NCBI RefSeq assembly: GCF_003298505.1
Contig: NZ_QNGB01000026.1
Location: 1-49,069 of the forward strand
DNA length: 49,069 nucleotides
Origin: Roseovarius sp. TE539
GTDB lineage: Bacteria > Pseudomonadota > Alphaproteobacteria > Rhodobacterales > Rhodobacteraceae
Direction: 5' to 3'
Below, one piece after another: positions 7,931 through 16,144 of the stretch. The notes beneath the pieces were generated by a model. It had not been told where the DNA came from and did not search any database. It was given only the letters and a program-made list of their open reading frames with translations. The number at the start of each line of letters is the position of its first letter. Within the stretch, counting starts at the first letter, position 1. The position numbers and the translations under genes are program-made.

Positions 7931-8848
7931 ATGCAAATATACCTGCCCATAGCCGAGGTTTCGGTGAACGCCTTCCTGCTGCTGGGGCTGGGCGGGCTGG
8001 TGGGTGTATTGTCGGGCATGTTCGGGGTCGGCGGCGGATTTCTGATGACGCCGCTTCTTTTCTTCATCGGCATACCGCCGGCGGTGGCCGTGGCGACCGA
8101 AGCCAACCAGATCGTCGCCTCCTCCTTTTCCGGGGTGCTGGCCCATCTGCGCCGCAAGACGGTCGATCTGCGCATGGGAACGGTGCTTCTGATCGGCGGG
8201 CTGGTGGGTGCGGCTTTGGGTGTGGTGGTATTCAACTACCTCAAGTCGATGGGCCAGGTCGATCTTCTGGTGCGGCTCTGCTACGTCGTGTTCCTTGGAA
8301 TCATCGGCGGCATGATGTTCTTCGAGAGCCTGCGCGCGATCCGCAACACCCGTTCGGGCAAAGCGCCAAGACGCAAGAAACACGGCTGGGTTCACGGGCT
8401 TCCCTTCAAGATGAGGTTCCGCACTTCGGGGCTTTACATCAGCGTGATCCCGCCGCTTCTGGTGGGGGTCGCGGTGGGTATCCTCGCCGCCATAATGGGC
8501 GTCGGGGGCGGGTTCATCATGGTGCCGGCGATGATCTACCTGCTGGGCATGCCGACGAAGGTGGTGGTCGGGACGTCGCTTTTCCAGATCATCTTCGTCA
8601 CCGCCTTCACGACGCTGTTGCACGCCACGACCAACTTCACCGTCGATATCGCGCTCGCGGTGCTGCTGTTGGTGGGCGGGGTCATCGGGGCGCAGATCGG
8701 CACCAGGATCGGCACCCGCATGCAGGCCGAGCAGTTGCGCATCGCGCTGGCGGTGATGGTGCTGGCGGTCTGCGGCAAGCTGGCGATGGACCTGCTGCTG
8801 CAACCCTCGGAACTCTATTCGATCGGAACCGCGGGCGGGGGGCACTGA
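7931..8848 (+). CDS. TauE/SafE-family sulfite or sulfonate-type exporter/permease
   Basis: This 305-residue integral membrane protein is built from two homologous halves. Each opens with a glycine-rich helix: GMFGVGGGFLMTPLLFFIGIP near residue 34 and IMGVGGGFIMVPAMIYLLGMP near residue 190. This is the TauE/SafE (PF01925) architecture, whose members move sulfite, sulfoacetate or related organosulfur anions. Between the halves is a basic loop (GKAPRRKKHGWVHG). The ATG at 7931 follows AGGAGAGG. The stop overlaps the next gene start (TGATG), indicating that both are made together. The transported compound is unknown. Confidence 0.88.
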   Translation: MQIYLPIAEVSVNAFLLLGLGGLVGVLSGMFGVGGGFLMTPLLFFIGIPPAVAVATEANQIVASSFSGVLAHLRRKTVDLRMGTVLLIGGLVGAALGVVVFNYLKSMGQVDLLVRLCYVVFLGIIGGMMFFESLRAIRNTRSGKAPRRKKHGWVHGLPFKMRFRTSGLYISVIPPLLVGVAVGILAAIMGVGGGFIMVPAMIYLLGMPTKVVVGTSLFQIIFVTAFTTLLHATTNFTVDIALAVLLLVGGVIGAQIGTRIGTRMQAEQLRIALAVMVLAVCGKLAMDLLLQPSELYSIGTAGGGH

Positions 8849-9600
8849 TGGCCTGGCGGCTGGTTCTTCTGCTTTGCCTTGCGGCCCTGCCGGGACGCGC
8901 CGAGGAGGTCGTGCTGGGCCTGAGCCGCGACAAGGTGGCGATCACCGCGAATTTCGATGGTTCCAACATCCTGGTTTTCGGGGCCGTCAAGCGCGAGACG
9001 GCAATCCCCGAAATGCCGCTCGAGGTCGTCGTGGCCATCGCCGGGCCGTCACGACCCGCCACCGTGAGGCGCAAGGAGCGCCGCTTCGGCATCTGGGTCA
9101 ACACCGAGGCGGTGGAGGTCGACGCCGCGCCAAGCTTTTACGCCGTTGCCACGAGCGGACCTCTGGAGGACGTGCTGTCGCGGGTCGAGGACCTCCGCCA
9201 CCGGATCACCATTCCCAAGGCGATCCGGTCCGTCGGGACCGGGGTTCTGGACGCGGAGAATTTCACCGATGCGCTGATCCGCATCCGCATGCGCGAAGGT
9301 GCCTACCAGATGCTGGAAGGCGGCGTGGCGCTGGATGAACAGACCTTGTTCCGGACCTCTATCGACCTGCCGGCGAACCTGACCGAGGGCGACTACGCGA
9401 CACGCATCTTCCTGACCCGCGGTGGACAGGTGGTATCCGAATATGAAACCGTGATCGACGTGCGCAAGGTGGGGCTGGAGCGGTGGCTTTTCGTTCTGTC
9501 ACGGGAACAGCCGCTGCTCTACGGGCTGATGTCCCTGGCCATCGCGATCGCCGCGGGGTGGGGCGCATCCGCTGTTTTCCAGTTGTTGCGGCGGGGCTGA
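8848..9600 (+). CDS. TIGR02186-family membrane-anchored periplasmic protein
   Basis: This 250-residue protein has a signal peptide (MAWRLVLLLCLAALPGRAEE), a beta-rich central domain (VVLGLSRDKVAITANFDGSN, then an Ig-like run of strands) and one C-terminal transmembrane helix (about residues 222-245, LMSLAIAIAAGWGASAVFQL). I recognise the N-terminal GLS-DKV-I-ANFDGS-ILVFGAV pattern as TIGR02186, found almost only in alphaproteobacteria beside TauE/SafE-like permeases. The one-base overlap of stop and start with the permease supports a functional pair, with this protein presumably the periplasmic partner. No biochemical function is established to my knowledge. Confidence 0.8.
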   Translation: MAWRLVLLLCLAALPGRAEEVVLGLSRDKVAITANFDGSNILVFGAVKRETAIPEMPLEVVVAIAGPSRPATVRRKERRFGIWVNTEAVEVDAAPSFYAVATSGPLEDVLSRVEDLRHRITIPKAIRSVGTGVLDAENFTDALIRIRMREGAYQMLEGGVALDEQTLFRTSIDLPANLTEGDYATRIFLTRGGQVVSEYETVIDVRKVGLERWLFVLSREQPLLYGLMSLAIAIAAGWGASAVFQLLRRG

Positions 9601-9635
9601 CCGCCCGTTCCCCCGGCCGGCAATTTCCCGGATGA

Positions 9636-9652
9636 GCGCGCCGGGGGCGCGC
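9636..9652. terminator. GC-rich hairpin, possible bidirectional terminator
   Basis: GCGCGCC and GGCGCGC form a perfect 7-bp stem with a 3-base loop in the 145-base gap between the convergent TIGR02186 and SDR genes. It lacks a strong T-run on either side, so any termination would be weak or Rho-assisted. Confidence 0.35.
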
Positions 9653-9694
9653 GCAGGCTTGTCTCGTCACCCGCCTCCGGCGGCCTCCTCGGGT

Positions 9695-9727
9695 GCCTCC
9701 GGCGGGAGTACTTGGGAAAGATGAAAA
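9695..9727 (+). repeat. Intergenic motif resembling a Rhodobacteraceae dispersed repeat
   Basis: The stretch starts GCCTCCGGCGGGAGTACTTG and continues into a GGAAAGATGAAAA tail. I recall very similar GCCTCCGGCGGGAGTATTTnGG-AAAGATGAA sequences scattered behind genes in many Rhodobacteraceae genomes. A related CGCCTCCGGCGG stands just before it (9672-9683). It is the only full copy I see in this window, so the repeat status rests on recollection. Confidence 0.45.
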
Positions 9728-9745
9728 GGCCCCTCGCGGACGCTG

Positions 9746-10459
9746 CTACCCGCGCCCGATATACGGCATGCCGGTGGCCATCACCGTCATGAACTGCACG
9801 TTCGCCTCGGCGGGCATGGCGGCCATGTGCAGGACCGAACGTGCCACGTCCTGCACGTCCATGGTGGGCATGTCGGGCCGGTCCTTCTTCAGGGCCGCGA
9901 CCAGTTCGCTTTCGGCATTGCCGACGTCGATCTGCCCGCAGGCGATCCCGAAGGGCCGCCCATCGAGGGACAGGCTGCGTGTCATGCCGGTGATCGCATG
10001 TTTCGAGGTGGTGTAGCATATCGAACCGGGCCGGGGGCTGTGGGCCGAGAGCGAGCCGTTCATGATGATCCGTCCGCCCTGCGGGGCCTGCGAGCGCATC
10101 CTTGCGAAGGCCAGGCGGGCAGCGATGAACATGCCCCGCAGATTGACCGCCATGACCTCGTCGAACTCCTCGACCGTGACGGCATCGGGTGTGGCCGAGG
10201 GTCCGAACATCCCGGCATTGTTGAAGAGCGCGTCCAGCCTCCCGGCGATGACCTCGAAGCGCTCGAAGGCGGCTGCCACCGCGTCCGCGTCGGTCACGTC
10301 GCAGGGCAGGGGATGCGCGCCCGCGAACCGCTCTGCCAGGGCCACGAGCGGTTCGGCGCGCCGTGCGATCAGGCCCACGCGCCAGCCGGCGTCGAGAAAG
10401 GCGGTGGCGGTTGCGTGGCCGATGCCCGAACTCGCGCCCGTGACGATGACGGATTTCAT
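9746..10459 (-). CDS. SDR-family NAD(P)-dependent oxidoreductase
   Basis: This 237-residue classical short-chain dehydrogenase has the cofactor loop TGASSGIG (residues 7-14), NNAG (80-83), serine(s) in NGSLS (134-138) and catalytic Tyr149 and Lys153 in YTTSK. The CDVTDAD segment after the second strand suits a classical SDR. The substrate cannot be told. It is the last gene of a minus-strand run and its start overlaps the helicase stop by four bases, so it is probably cotranscribed with the helicase despite no evident functional link. Confidence 0.9.
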   Translation of the reverse strand: MKSVIVTGASSGIGHATATAFLDAGWRVGLIARRAEPLVALAERFAGAHPLPCDVTDADAVAAAFERFEVIAGRLDALFNNAGMFGPSATPDAVTVEEFDEVMAVNLRGMFIAARLAFARMRSQAPQGGRIIMNGSLSAHSPRPGSICYTTSKHAITGMTRSLSLDGRPFGIACGQIDVGNAESELVAALKKDRPDMPTMDVQDVARSVLHMAAMPAEANVQFMTVMATGMPYIGRG

Positions 10460-11985
10460 GACCCGGCCTCCAGTTCCAGAGGCGCCGGCCCGGCCTTCAG
10501 GTCATCGGTGCGCAACGGCGCGAGCGGTTTCGACAGCCGGTTGCGCACCACCCAGTGCAGGCGTTCCTCGGCGCGGGTGATGGCGACATAGGCGAGGCGT
10601 TTCCAGAGCGGCTGACCGGCCTCGTTGCGGCCCATCCGCGCCGCGGCCCACAGATCGGGGGCGAAGACCTGCACATCGCGCCACTGGCTGCCTTGCGCCT
10701 TGTGGATCGTCACCGCCGCGCCATGCAGGAACGTGGCACCCATGTTGGCGGCGAAGGGGATGAACGGCTCTTCCTCGTCGGGTTTCTCGATCTTCACGAT
10801 GCTGGCCGCACCGACCTGCGGATCCTCGGCCCCGATGACGTGAAGCCGCGAGAAGCCGGGTTTCCTGCCCGGCCCGAGATAGATCACCTGGGCGCCCTTG
10901 ATCAGGCCGCGCGCCTCCAGGTCGAGGCGTTTCCTGCGATGCCGCAGCGGCAGTTCGATCCCGTCGCAGACCAGTGGTTCGCCCGGCAGCAGCGCCGTTT
11001 CGGGAGCATCATGGACGCGGCGAAAGGCGTTGATCAGGCGGATGCGGGTGGCGTTGCGCCACACCAGCACCGGGGAGCGTGCCATCAGGTCCACTTCGAC
11101 CCGGCCGGACCAGCGCACCCGGTCGTCGCGCTGTGCCGTCTGTTCGATCATGCGTTCGAAATCGTTAAAGTCCAGCGCCGGATCTGCCAGGGCATGGGCC
11201 AGATCAAGGATCGGGTTGTCGGCGTCCTGACGGTGGATGCGCCGCAGTGTGAGCTTGCGGGTCTCGGGCAGCCCGTCGAAAACCATGCCGCCGCTGCCCG
11301 ATTTCACCGGGGGAAGCTGTGCCGGATCTCCGAAGAGAAGCAGCGAGGGGAAGATCTCCTGCAGGTCCTCGAACTGCTTGTCGTCGAGCATGCTGGCCTC
11401 GTCCACAAAGCCGACGTCAAGCGGCGACTCGCGGCGTTTCCAGCCGGTGATGAAATCCGATCCGCGCAGTCCCGCCGCCGCCAGGGCGCCCGGGATCGAC
11501 CGGTTGGACCGGTAGAAGGCAAGCGCCCGGTCGAGGGCCTGTTCGCTGAGGCCCGCGGCCTCGGCAGGGCGATCGCCCTGGCCGGCCAGCCATTCGGCGA
11601 GGCGTTCGTATTCGGGGTCGTAGACAGGTGTGTAGAGGATGCGGTGAATGGTGGTGGCGGGCACCCCCCGCAACCGCAGGACGCTGGCAGCCTTGTTGGT
11701 GGGCGCCAGCACGGCGAGGCTGCGCCGGTCGCGGCGTGCCCGGCCCTCGTGGTCGCCCGAGACCAGTTCAACCCCTGCCTCCTCGAGCGCGCGGCAGAGT
11801 GCGGCCAGAAGCATGGTCTTGCCGGACCCGGCCTTGCCAACCACCGCGAAAACGCCGCTGCGCCCCTCGCGCGGGGGAGTGAGCACGCCGGTGTCGATGT
11901 CGATGCCCGTCTGCCGCAATGCTTCCGCGACGCGGTCATGGGCCTCGGCCTGGTCATGGGAGAAACGGAGAGCGGTTTCGGTCAT
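10456..11985 (-). CDS. RecD-like superfamily 1 ATP-dependent DNA helicase
   Basis: This 509-residue protein has Walker A GKAGSGKT (residues 50-57), motif Ia/Ib LAPTNKAA, Walker B FVDEASML and motif III LLFGDPAQLPPV. Its C-terminal UvrD_C_2-type block contains TIHKAQGSQW and YVAITRAEERLHWVV (motifs V and VI). It lacks the RecD partner-binding N-terminus and the RecD2 N-terminal extension, so it is a compact stand-alone SF1B-type helicase. Such proteins (often annotated ATP-dependent RecD-like or AAA_30) are common in alphaproteobacteria and probably act in DNA repair or recombination. It lies 74 bases after the phosphomannomutase gene. Confidence 0.88.
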   Translation of the reverse strand: MTETALRFSHDQAEAHDRVAEALRQTGIDIDTGVLTPPREGRSGVFAVVGKAGSGKTMLLAALCRALEEAGVELVSGDHEGRARRDRRSLAVLAPTNKAASVLRLRGVPATTIHRILYTPVYDPEYERLAEWLAGQGDRPAEAAGLSEQALDRALAFYRSNRSIPGALAAAGLRGSDFITGWKRRESPLDVGFVDEASMLDDKQFEDLQEIFPSLLLFGDPAQLPPVKSGSGGMVFDGLPETRKLTLRRIHRQDADNPILDLAHALADPALDFNDFERMIEQTAQRDDRVRWSGRVEVDLMARSPVLVWRNATRIRLINAFRRVHDAPETALLPGEPLVCDGIELPLRHRRKRLDLEARGLIKGAQVIYLGPGRKPGFSRLHVIGAEDPQVGAASIVKIEKPDEEEPFIPFAANMGATFLHGAAVTIHKAQGSQWRDVQVFAPDLWAAARMGRNEAGQPLWKRLAYVAITRAEERLHWVVRNRLSKPLAPLRTDDLKAGPAPLELEAGS

Positions 11986-12059
11986 GCGATGACCCTAGCC
12001 GTGGGCCGGGGCGCGCGCCAGACACGAAACGCCGCCGGCCGGTGTGCGGGCGGTCATGC

Positions 12060-13556
12060 TCATATCGTCTGGTCGTAATCACCCACCGAGGGTTCGGTAC
12101 GGATCACCGCATCGAGTCCGGCGAAGATGGCGCGCATCTCCTCCTCGCTCTCGCCGCTTTCGCAAACCACGACCAGGTTGGGGGTGTTGGAACTGGCCCG
12201 GACCAGCCCCCATGACCCGTTGTCCAGGATCACCCGAGCGCCGTTCACGGTCACGACCTGCCGGACGGGGCGGCCGGCGATGTGCGTGCCGGCGTCGGCC
12301 ATGGCGGAGAGCCTTTCAACGATCCGGTCCAGCACCGCGTATTTTTCCTCGTCGGGGCAATGGGGTGACATGGTCGGGGTGGCCCATGTGTGCGGCAGGG
12401 CGCGGCGCAGATCCGACATCGACTTTTCCGGGTGCCGATCCAGCAGCTTGCAGATCTCGACGGCCACCCGCATTCCGCAATCATAGCCACGCCCGACGGG
12501 ATGGGAGAGGAAGTAGTGGCCCGACTTCTCGAACCCCGCGAGCGCGCCAAGATCCCTGACCCGGCGTTTCATGTGCGAATGCCCGGTTTTCCAGTAATCT
12601 GCGGTGGCGCCATTGGCGCGCAGTTCGGGATCGGAGGCGAACAGCCCGGTCGATTTGACATCCGCCACGAAGGTGGCGCCGGGGTGCAGGCGGCTGAGGT
12701 CCCGGGCCAGGATCACGCCCACCTTGTCGGCAAAGATCTCCTCGCCCGTGTCGTCGACCACGCCGCAGCGGTCACCGTCACCATCGAAGCCCAGAGCGAG
12801 GTCCGCACCGGCCCGGCGCACCGCATCGGCCATGTCGTGCAGCATTTCCATGGCCTCGGGGTTGGGGTTGTAGTTGGGGAAGGTGTAATCGAGGGCATTG
12901 TGGCTTTCGACCACCTCGACGCCGATGCGACGCAGCAACTCTGGCGCAAAGGCGCCCGCGGTGCCATTGCCTGTGGCGCAGACCACCTTGAGCGGCCGGG
13001 TCATTCGGAAATCACCCGCCAGATCATCAAGATAGGCCTCGCGTACGCCCGCGACGAATTCGTAGCTGCCGCCGGGGCGGTCCGCACCGCGCCCTTCGAG
13101 GACTATGTCGCGCAGTTCCGCCATCTCGTCGGGGCCGTGGGTAAGCGGGCGGTCGAACCCCATCTTGACCCCCGTCCAGCCATTGGGATTGTGGCTGGCC
13201 GTGACCATCGCGACGGCCGGCGCATCAAGGTGGAACTGCGCGAAATAGGCCATCGGGCTGAGGCAGGGGCCGATGTCGCGCACCGCGATTCCGGCGCGCA
13301 TCAGTCCCAGGATCAGGGCATTCTTGATGCTCAGCGAATAGTCGCGGTAATCGTTGCCGACCGCGATCACCGGGTCGATGCCGCGCGCATGCATCTGTGT
13401 GCCCAGCCCCATCCCGAGGGCGGTGATTCCGGGCAGGTTTATGCCGTCGGGATATTTCCACCGCGCATCGTATTCGCGAAAGCCCGTGGGTGCGATCATC
13501 GGGTCGCGCAGGAATTCCCAGGTGTTGGGACTCACATCGGGCAGTGGCTTGGTCAC
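12060..13556 (-). CDS. Phosphomannomutase/phosphoglucomutase
   Basis: This 498-residue alpha-D-phosphohexomutase has its phosphoserine loop in TASHNPNGWTGVKMG (about residues 117-131), the metal-binding loop DGDGDRCGVVD (about 257-267) and the substrate loop region GFEKSGHYF. The C-terminal phosphate-binding domain contains VRASSNTPNLVV. It interconverts hexose 6- and 1-phosphates, supplying GDP-mannose or UDP-glucose precursors. Its place between kdsA/kpsE/kpsT and the helicase suggests a role in surface polysaccharide supply. Length and motifs are normal for the AlgC/ManB group. It starts 46 bases after the end of kdsA on the same strand. Confidence 0.92.
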   Translation of the reverse strand: MTKPLPDVSPNTWEFLRDPMIAPTGFREYDARWKYPDGINLPGITALGMGLGTQMHARGIDPVIAVGNDYRDYSLSIKNALILGLMRAGIAVRDIGPCLSPMAYFAQFHLDAPAVAMVTASHNPNGWTGVKMGFDRPLTHGPDEMAELRDIVLEGRGADRPGGSYEFVAGVREAYLDDLAGDFRMTRPLKVVCATGNGTAGAFAPELLRRIGVEVVESHNALDYTFPNYNPNPEAMEMLHDMADAVRRAGADLALGFDGDGDRCGVVDDTGEEIFADKVGVILARDLSRLHPGATFVADVKSTGLFASDPELRANGATADYWKTGHSHMKRRVRDLGALAGFEKSGHYFLSHPVGRGYDCGMRVAVEICKLLDRHPEKSMSDLRRALPHTWATPTMSPHCPDEEKYAVLDRIVERLSAMADAGTHIAGRPVRQVVTVNGARVILDNGSWGLVRASSNTPNLVVVCESGESEEEMRAIFAGLDAVIRTEPSVGDYDQTI

Positions 13557-13602
13557 GGGCGGGCCTCTCTTATGGTGTTCGTCGCGCGGCTCGGTGGGCG
13601 GG

Positions 13603-14436
13603 TCAAAGGCGCAGGGGCTCCTGCTTGGCCAGCGCGTCGAAGCGCATCAGGCTGTCGATCAGGTCCGGCATCCGCTTGAGCGCGATCATGTTGGGCCCGT
13701 CCGACGGCGCGCGGTCGGGGTCTTCGTGGGTTTCGATGAACACCGCCGCGATCCCGAGGCTGACGGCCGCGCGGGCCATCACCGGGGCGAATTCGCGCTG
13801 CCCGCCGCTGCGCCCGCCAAGGCCCCCGGGTTGCTGTACGGAATGAGTGGCGTCCATCACCACGGGGTAGCCGCTGGCGGCCATCTGCGGCAGGGCGCGC
13901 ATGTCCGCGACAAGCGTGTTGTAGCCGAAGGACGTGCCGCGTTCGGTCAGCAGGATGCGGGTATTTCCGGTGCTCTCGATTTTTGCGGTGACATGCGTCA
14001 TGTCCCAGGGTGCCAGGAATTGCCCCTTCTTGACATTGATCGCCGCGCCCGTCGCGCCGGCGGCGAGCAGAAGATCGGTCTGCCGGCACAGGAACGCCGG
14101 GATCTGGAGAACGTCCACCACCGCCGCCGCTTCGGCACATTGGTCGGGCAGGTGCACATCGGTGAGCACGGGCAGGCCGAGCGCATCGCGCACCCCCTCC
14201 ATCACCCTGAGCCCGGCCTCCATGCCGAGGCCGCGTTCCCCCGACACGGACGAGCGGTTCGCCTTGTCGAAAGAGCCCTTGAAGATCAGTTGCGCCCCGG
14301 AAGCGGCGCAGGCTTCCTTCAGGCATCCGGCGATCATCTGTGCGTGATCCGCGCTTTCCAGCTGGCAGGGCCCCGCGATCAGGGTGAGCGGGCGGTCATT
14401 GCCGATCGCCAGGCCGGAAACATCAACGACCCGCAT
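13603..14436 (-). CDS. kdsA: 3-deoxy-8-phosphooctulonate (KDO-8-P) synthase
   Basis: This 277-residue protein contains LTLIAGPCQLES (about residues 18-29), ASGAQLIFKGSFDKANRSS (about 45-63) and GLPVLTDVHLPDQCAEAA. It also has LAAGATGAAINVKKGQFLAPWDM and a DATHSVQQPGG block, all hallmarks of KdsA. It condenses phosphoenolpyruvate with arabinose 5-phosphate in the cytoplasm, the first committed step to Kdo for lipid A/core and for the Kdo linker of group 2-type capsules. It begins one base after the kpsE-like stop, so it belongs to the capsule export operon. A second chromosomal kdsA for lipopolysaccharide may exist elsewhere. Confidence 0.94.
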   Translation of the reverse strand: MRVVDVSGLAIGNDRPLTLIAGPCQLESADHAQMIAGCLKEACAASGAQLIFKGSFDKANRSSVSGERGLGMEAGLRVMEGVRDALGLPVLTDVHLPDQCAEAAAVVDVLQIPAFLCRQTDLLLAAGATGAAINVKKGQFLAPWDMTHVTAKIESTGNTRILLTERGTSFGYNTLVADMRALPQMAASGYPVVMDATHSVQQPGGLGGRSGGQREFAPVMARAAVSLGIAAVFIETHEDPDRAPSDGPNMIALKRMPDLIDSLMRFDALAKQEPLRL

Positions 14437-14437
14437 C

Positions 14438-16144
14438 CTAGGACGAGACCTGTTCGCGCAGGATGGAGGCGGTCAGCGACACCATCAGGTAGATGCCCGC
14501 GAAGATCAGGAAGGCCAGCATCGTGTTCTCGAAAGACCTCGGGTAGGATGGATCCTCGGACGCGACGGGCTTGACGCTGACGGTCAGGTAACGCACCTGC
14601 TTGTTGGCCTCCACCTCGCTGGCGCGCTTGTTTTCTAGTGCCGATTGCAGGATCAGGTCGGCGGTGGCCAGATCGGCCTGCGCCATCTGGATCGCGGCGG
14701 ATTGCGAGGCCAGGGAATCCTTGCCTTCGGTGGCTTGTGTGAGACGGTCATTCTGCTTGTCCAGTTCGCGTTGCAGGACTTCGACCTCGCTGCGGAGCGC
14801 CTCCACCTTGGCTTGGTTGGGGCGCGAATTGTTGAGCTGCGTTTGAAGCGCAAGCTGTTTTTCCTGAAGCTGAAGTTCGACGTTGCCGATCAGCTGGCGG
14901 ATGTTGGCGATCTCGCCCTCGGGATCGAGGACGCTCTGCTCCTGCAGTTCGACCATCCGCCTCTGGGCCTCGCGCCGCGCTTCCTTGGCCTCCTCAAGAC
15001 TTGCGACCGCGGTCTTTACGGCGTCCTCGCGCTTGCGTTGACTGAGCTGGTCAACACGCTCCTCGGCATATTCGATCAGCTTCTCGGAAAACCGCCGGCT
15101 GACTTCGGGGTCGGCGGTCGAGACCTCCATGCGCAGCACGCCCTCGGTCGGGTCGTAGCCCAGCTTGACGTATTTCTTGTACAGGCTGTAGACGTCCTCG
15201 GTGCTGGCATCCGGATCGAGCCGCTGGATCGGGTCGATCCAGGGCTGGCTGAAATGGGCTCTGAACCCCTCGTCCCGGTTGAGACGCAGCATCGCATCCT
15301 TCGAGGTCAGATACGACTGCGTTGCGATCGCGTCCTGGCCGGTGGCGAACTGGCTGGGCAGCAGACCGCCCAGCTTGCCACCCCCCGCGCCGCCCCCGCC
15401 ATCTGCCACGAGGATCAGGAATTCGGACTTGGTGGAATACATCGGCGTCGCGGCCACGTAGTAGTAATATCCCGCCACCAGGGTGGGCAGGAACACGAAG
15501 GCGGCAAGCCGCGCGAACAGCAGCGCCAGCTTGCGCCGGCGCCGGCGCCCGATGTCGCGCTGGATGCGCATGATCTCTTCGCTGCGCCGTTCCGCGGGGC
15601 TGACCTCGGTGGAGGGAAGCTGCGTCGTGGCGGGTTGCACCGTTTGGGGAAGCTGCACCCTGTCATGGTTTTCCGTCTGTTCCGAACCGCTGTCGTCCGA
15701 GCTTACCAGCTCCAGCATGCTGGAGCGCTGGAACGGGTCGATCCCGCGCGCCCTGAGAAGGCGCACCGCGTCGAAATCCGATGTCGGCGCAAGCCCGTGC
15801 TTCTGCGCGATACGGCGTGCCATCCGCAGCTGGCGGCCGGTGAGCCCCTCGCGGCGGATCTGGCTGATGTCCTGCGAGGCCGCCATTTCCCGCGATGTGC
15901 TGACCTGTCCCTCATGTGTTCGCGGACGCTCGCCGGCGGATGCCCGGGCGATCTGGGTTCCCGTTGCCGCGGACCGTTCCCGCTCCTGGTCGGGGGGGCG
16001 CGCTTTTGCGGGCTGTTGATCTTCATGTGCCCGTTCCCGGGCCTCGTCCCGCGGCGCGCGTCCGTCGCCGCCCTCGAACGCCGCGCCCTTCTGTGGCGCG
16101 CTCCGGCGGATACGGAATTTCCTAGCCTTGGGTTTCATAGTCAT
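14438..16144 (-). CDS. Capsule polysaccharide export inner-membrane protein, KpsE/CtrB/BexC-like
   Basis: This 568-residue polysaccharide co-polymerase has a cytoplasmic N-terminal region of about 210 residues. Transmembrane helix 1 (about 218-240, LALLFARLAAFVFLPTLVAG) and a Wzz-like periplasmic domain follow. The periplasmic domain ends in long coiled coils (about 350-500, Glu/Gln/Arg-rich heptads), and a last helix near the C-terminus (FENTMLAFLIFAGIYLMVSL) precedes REQVSS. KpsE spans the periplasm and links the ABC exporter to the outer-membrane channel. The long basic, Glu/Gln-rich N-terminal extension, including RQLRMARRIAQKHGLAPTSD, is absent from E. coli KpsE. The gene starts inside the last codons of kpsT (23-base overlap). 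Confidence 0.87.
   Translation of the reverse strand: MTMKPKARKFRIRRSAPQKGAAFEGGDGRAPRDEARERAHEDQQPAKARPPDQERERSAATGTQIARASAGERPRTHEGQVSTSREMAASQDISQIRREGLTGRQLRMARRIAQKHGLAPTSDFDAVRLLRARGIDPFQRSSMLELVSSDDSGSEQTENHDRVQLPQTVQPATTQLPSTEVSPAERRSEEIMRIQRDIGRRRRRKLALLFARLAAFVFLPTLVAGYYYYVAATPMYSTKSEFLILVADGGGGAGGGKLGGLLPSQFATGQDAIATQSYLTSKDAMLRLNRDEGFRAHFSQPWIDPIQRLDPDASTEDVYSLYKKYVKLGYDPTEGVLRMEVSTADPEVSRRFSEKLIEYAEERVDQLSQRKREDAVKTAVASLEEAKEARREAQRRMVELQEQSVLDPEGEIANIRQLIGNVELQLQEKQLALQTQLNNSRPNQAKVEALRSEVEVLQRELDKQNDRLTQATEGKDSLASQSAAIQMAQADLATADLILQSALENKRASEVEANKQVRYLTVSVKPVASEDPSYPRSFENTMLAFLIFAGIYLMVSLTASILREQVSS

Noticed and set aside
12390..13679. A 429-codon plus-strand open frame opposite the phosphomannomutase gene
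   Set aside because: The minus strand has the full phosphohexomutase motif set. The other frame shows no family features.
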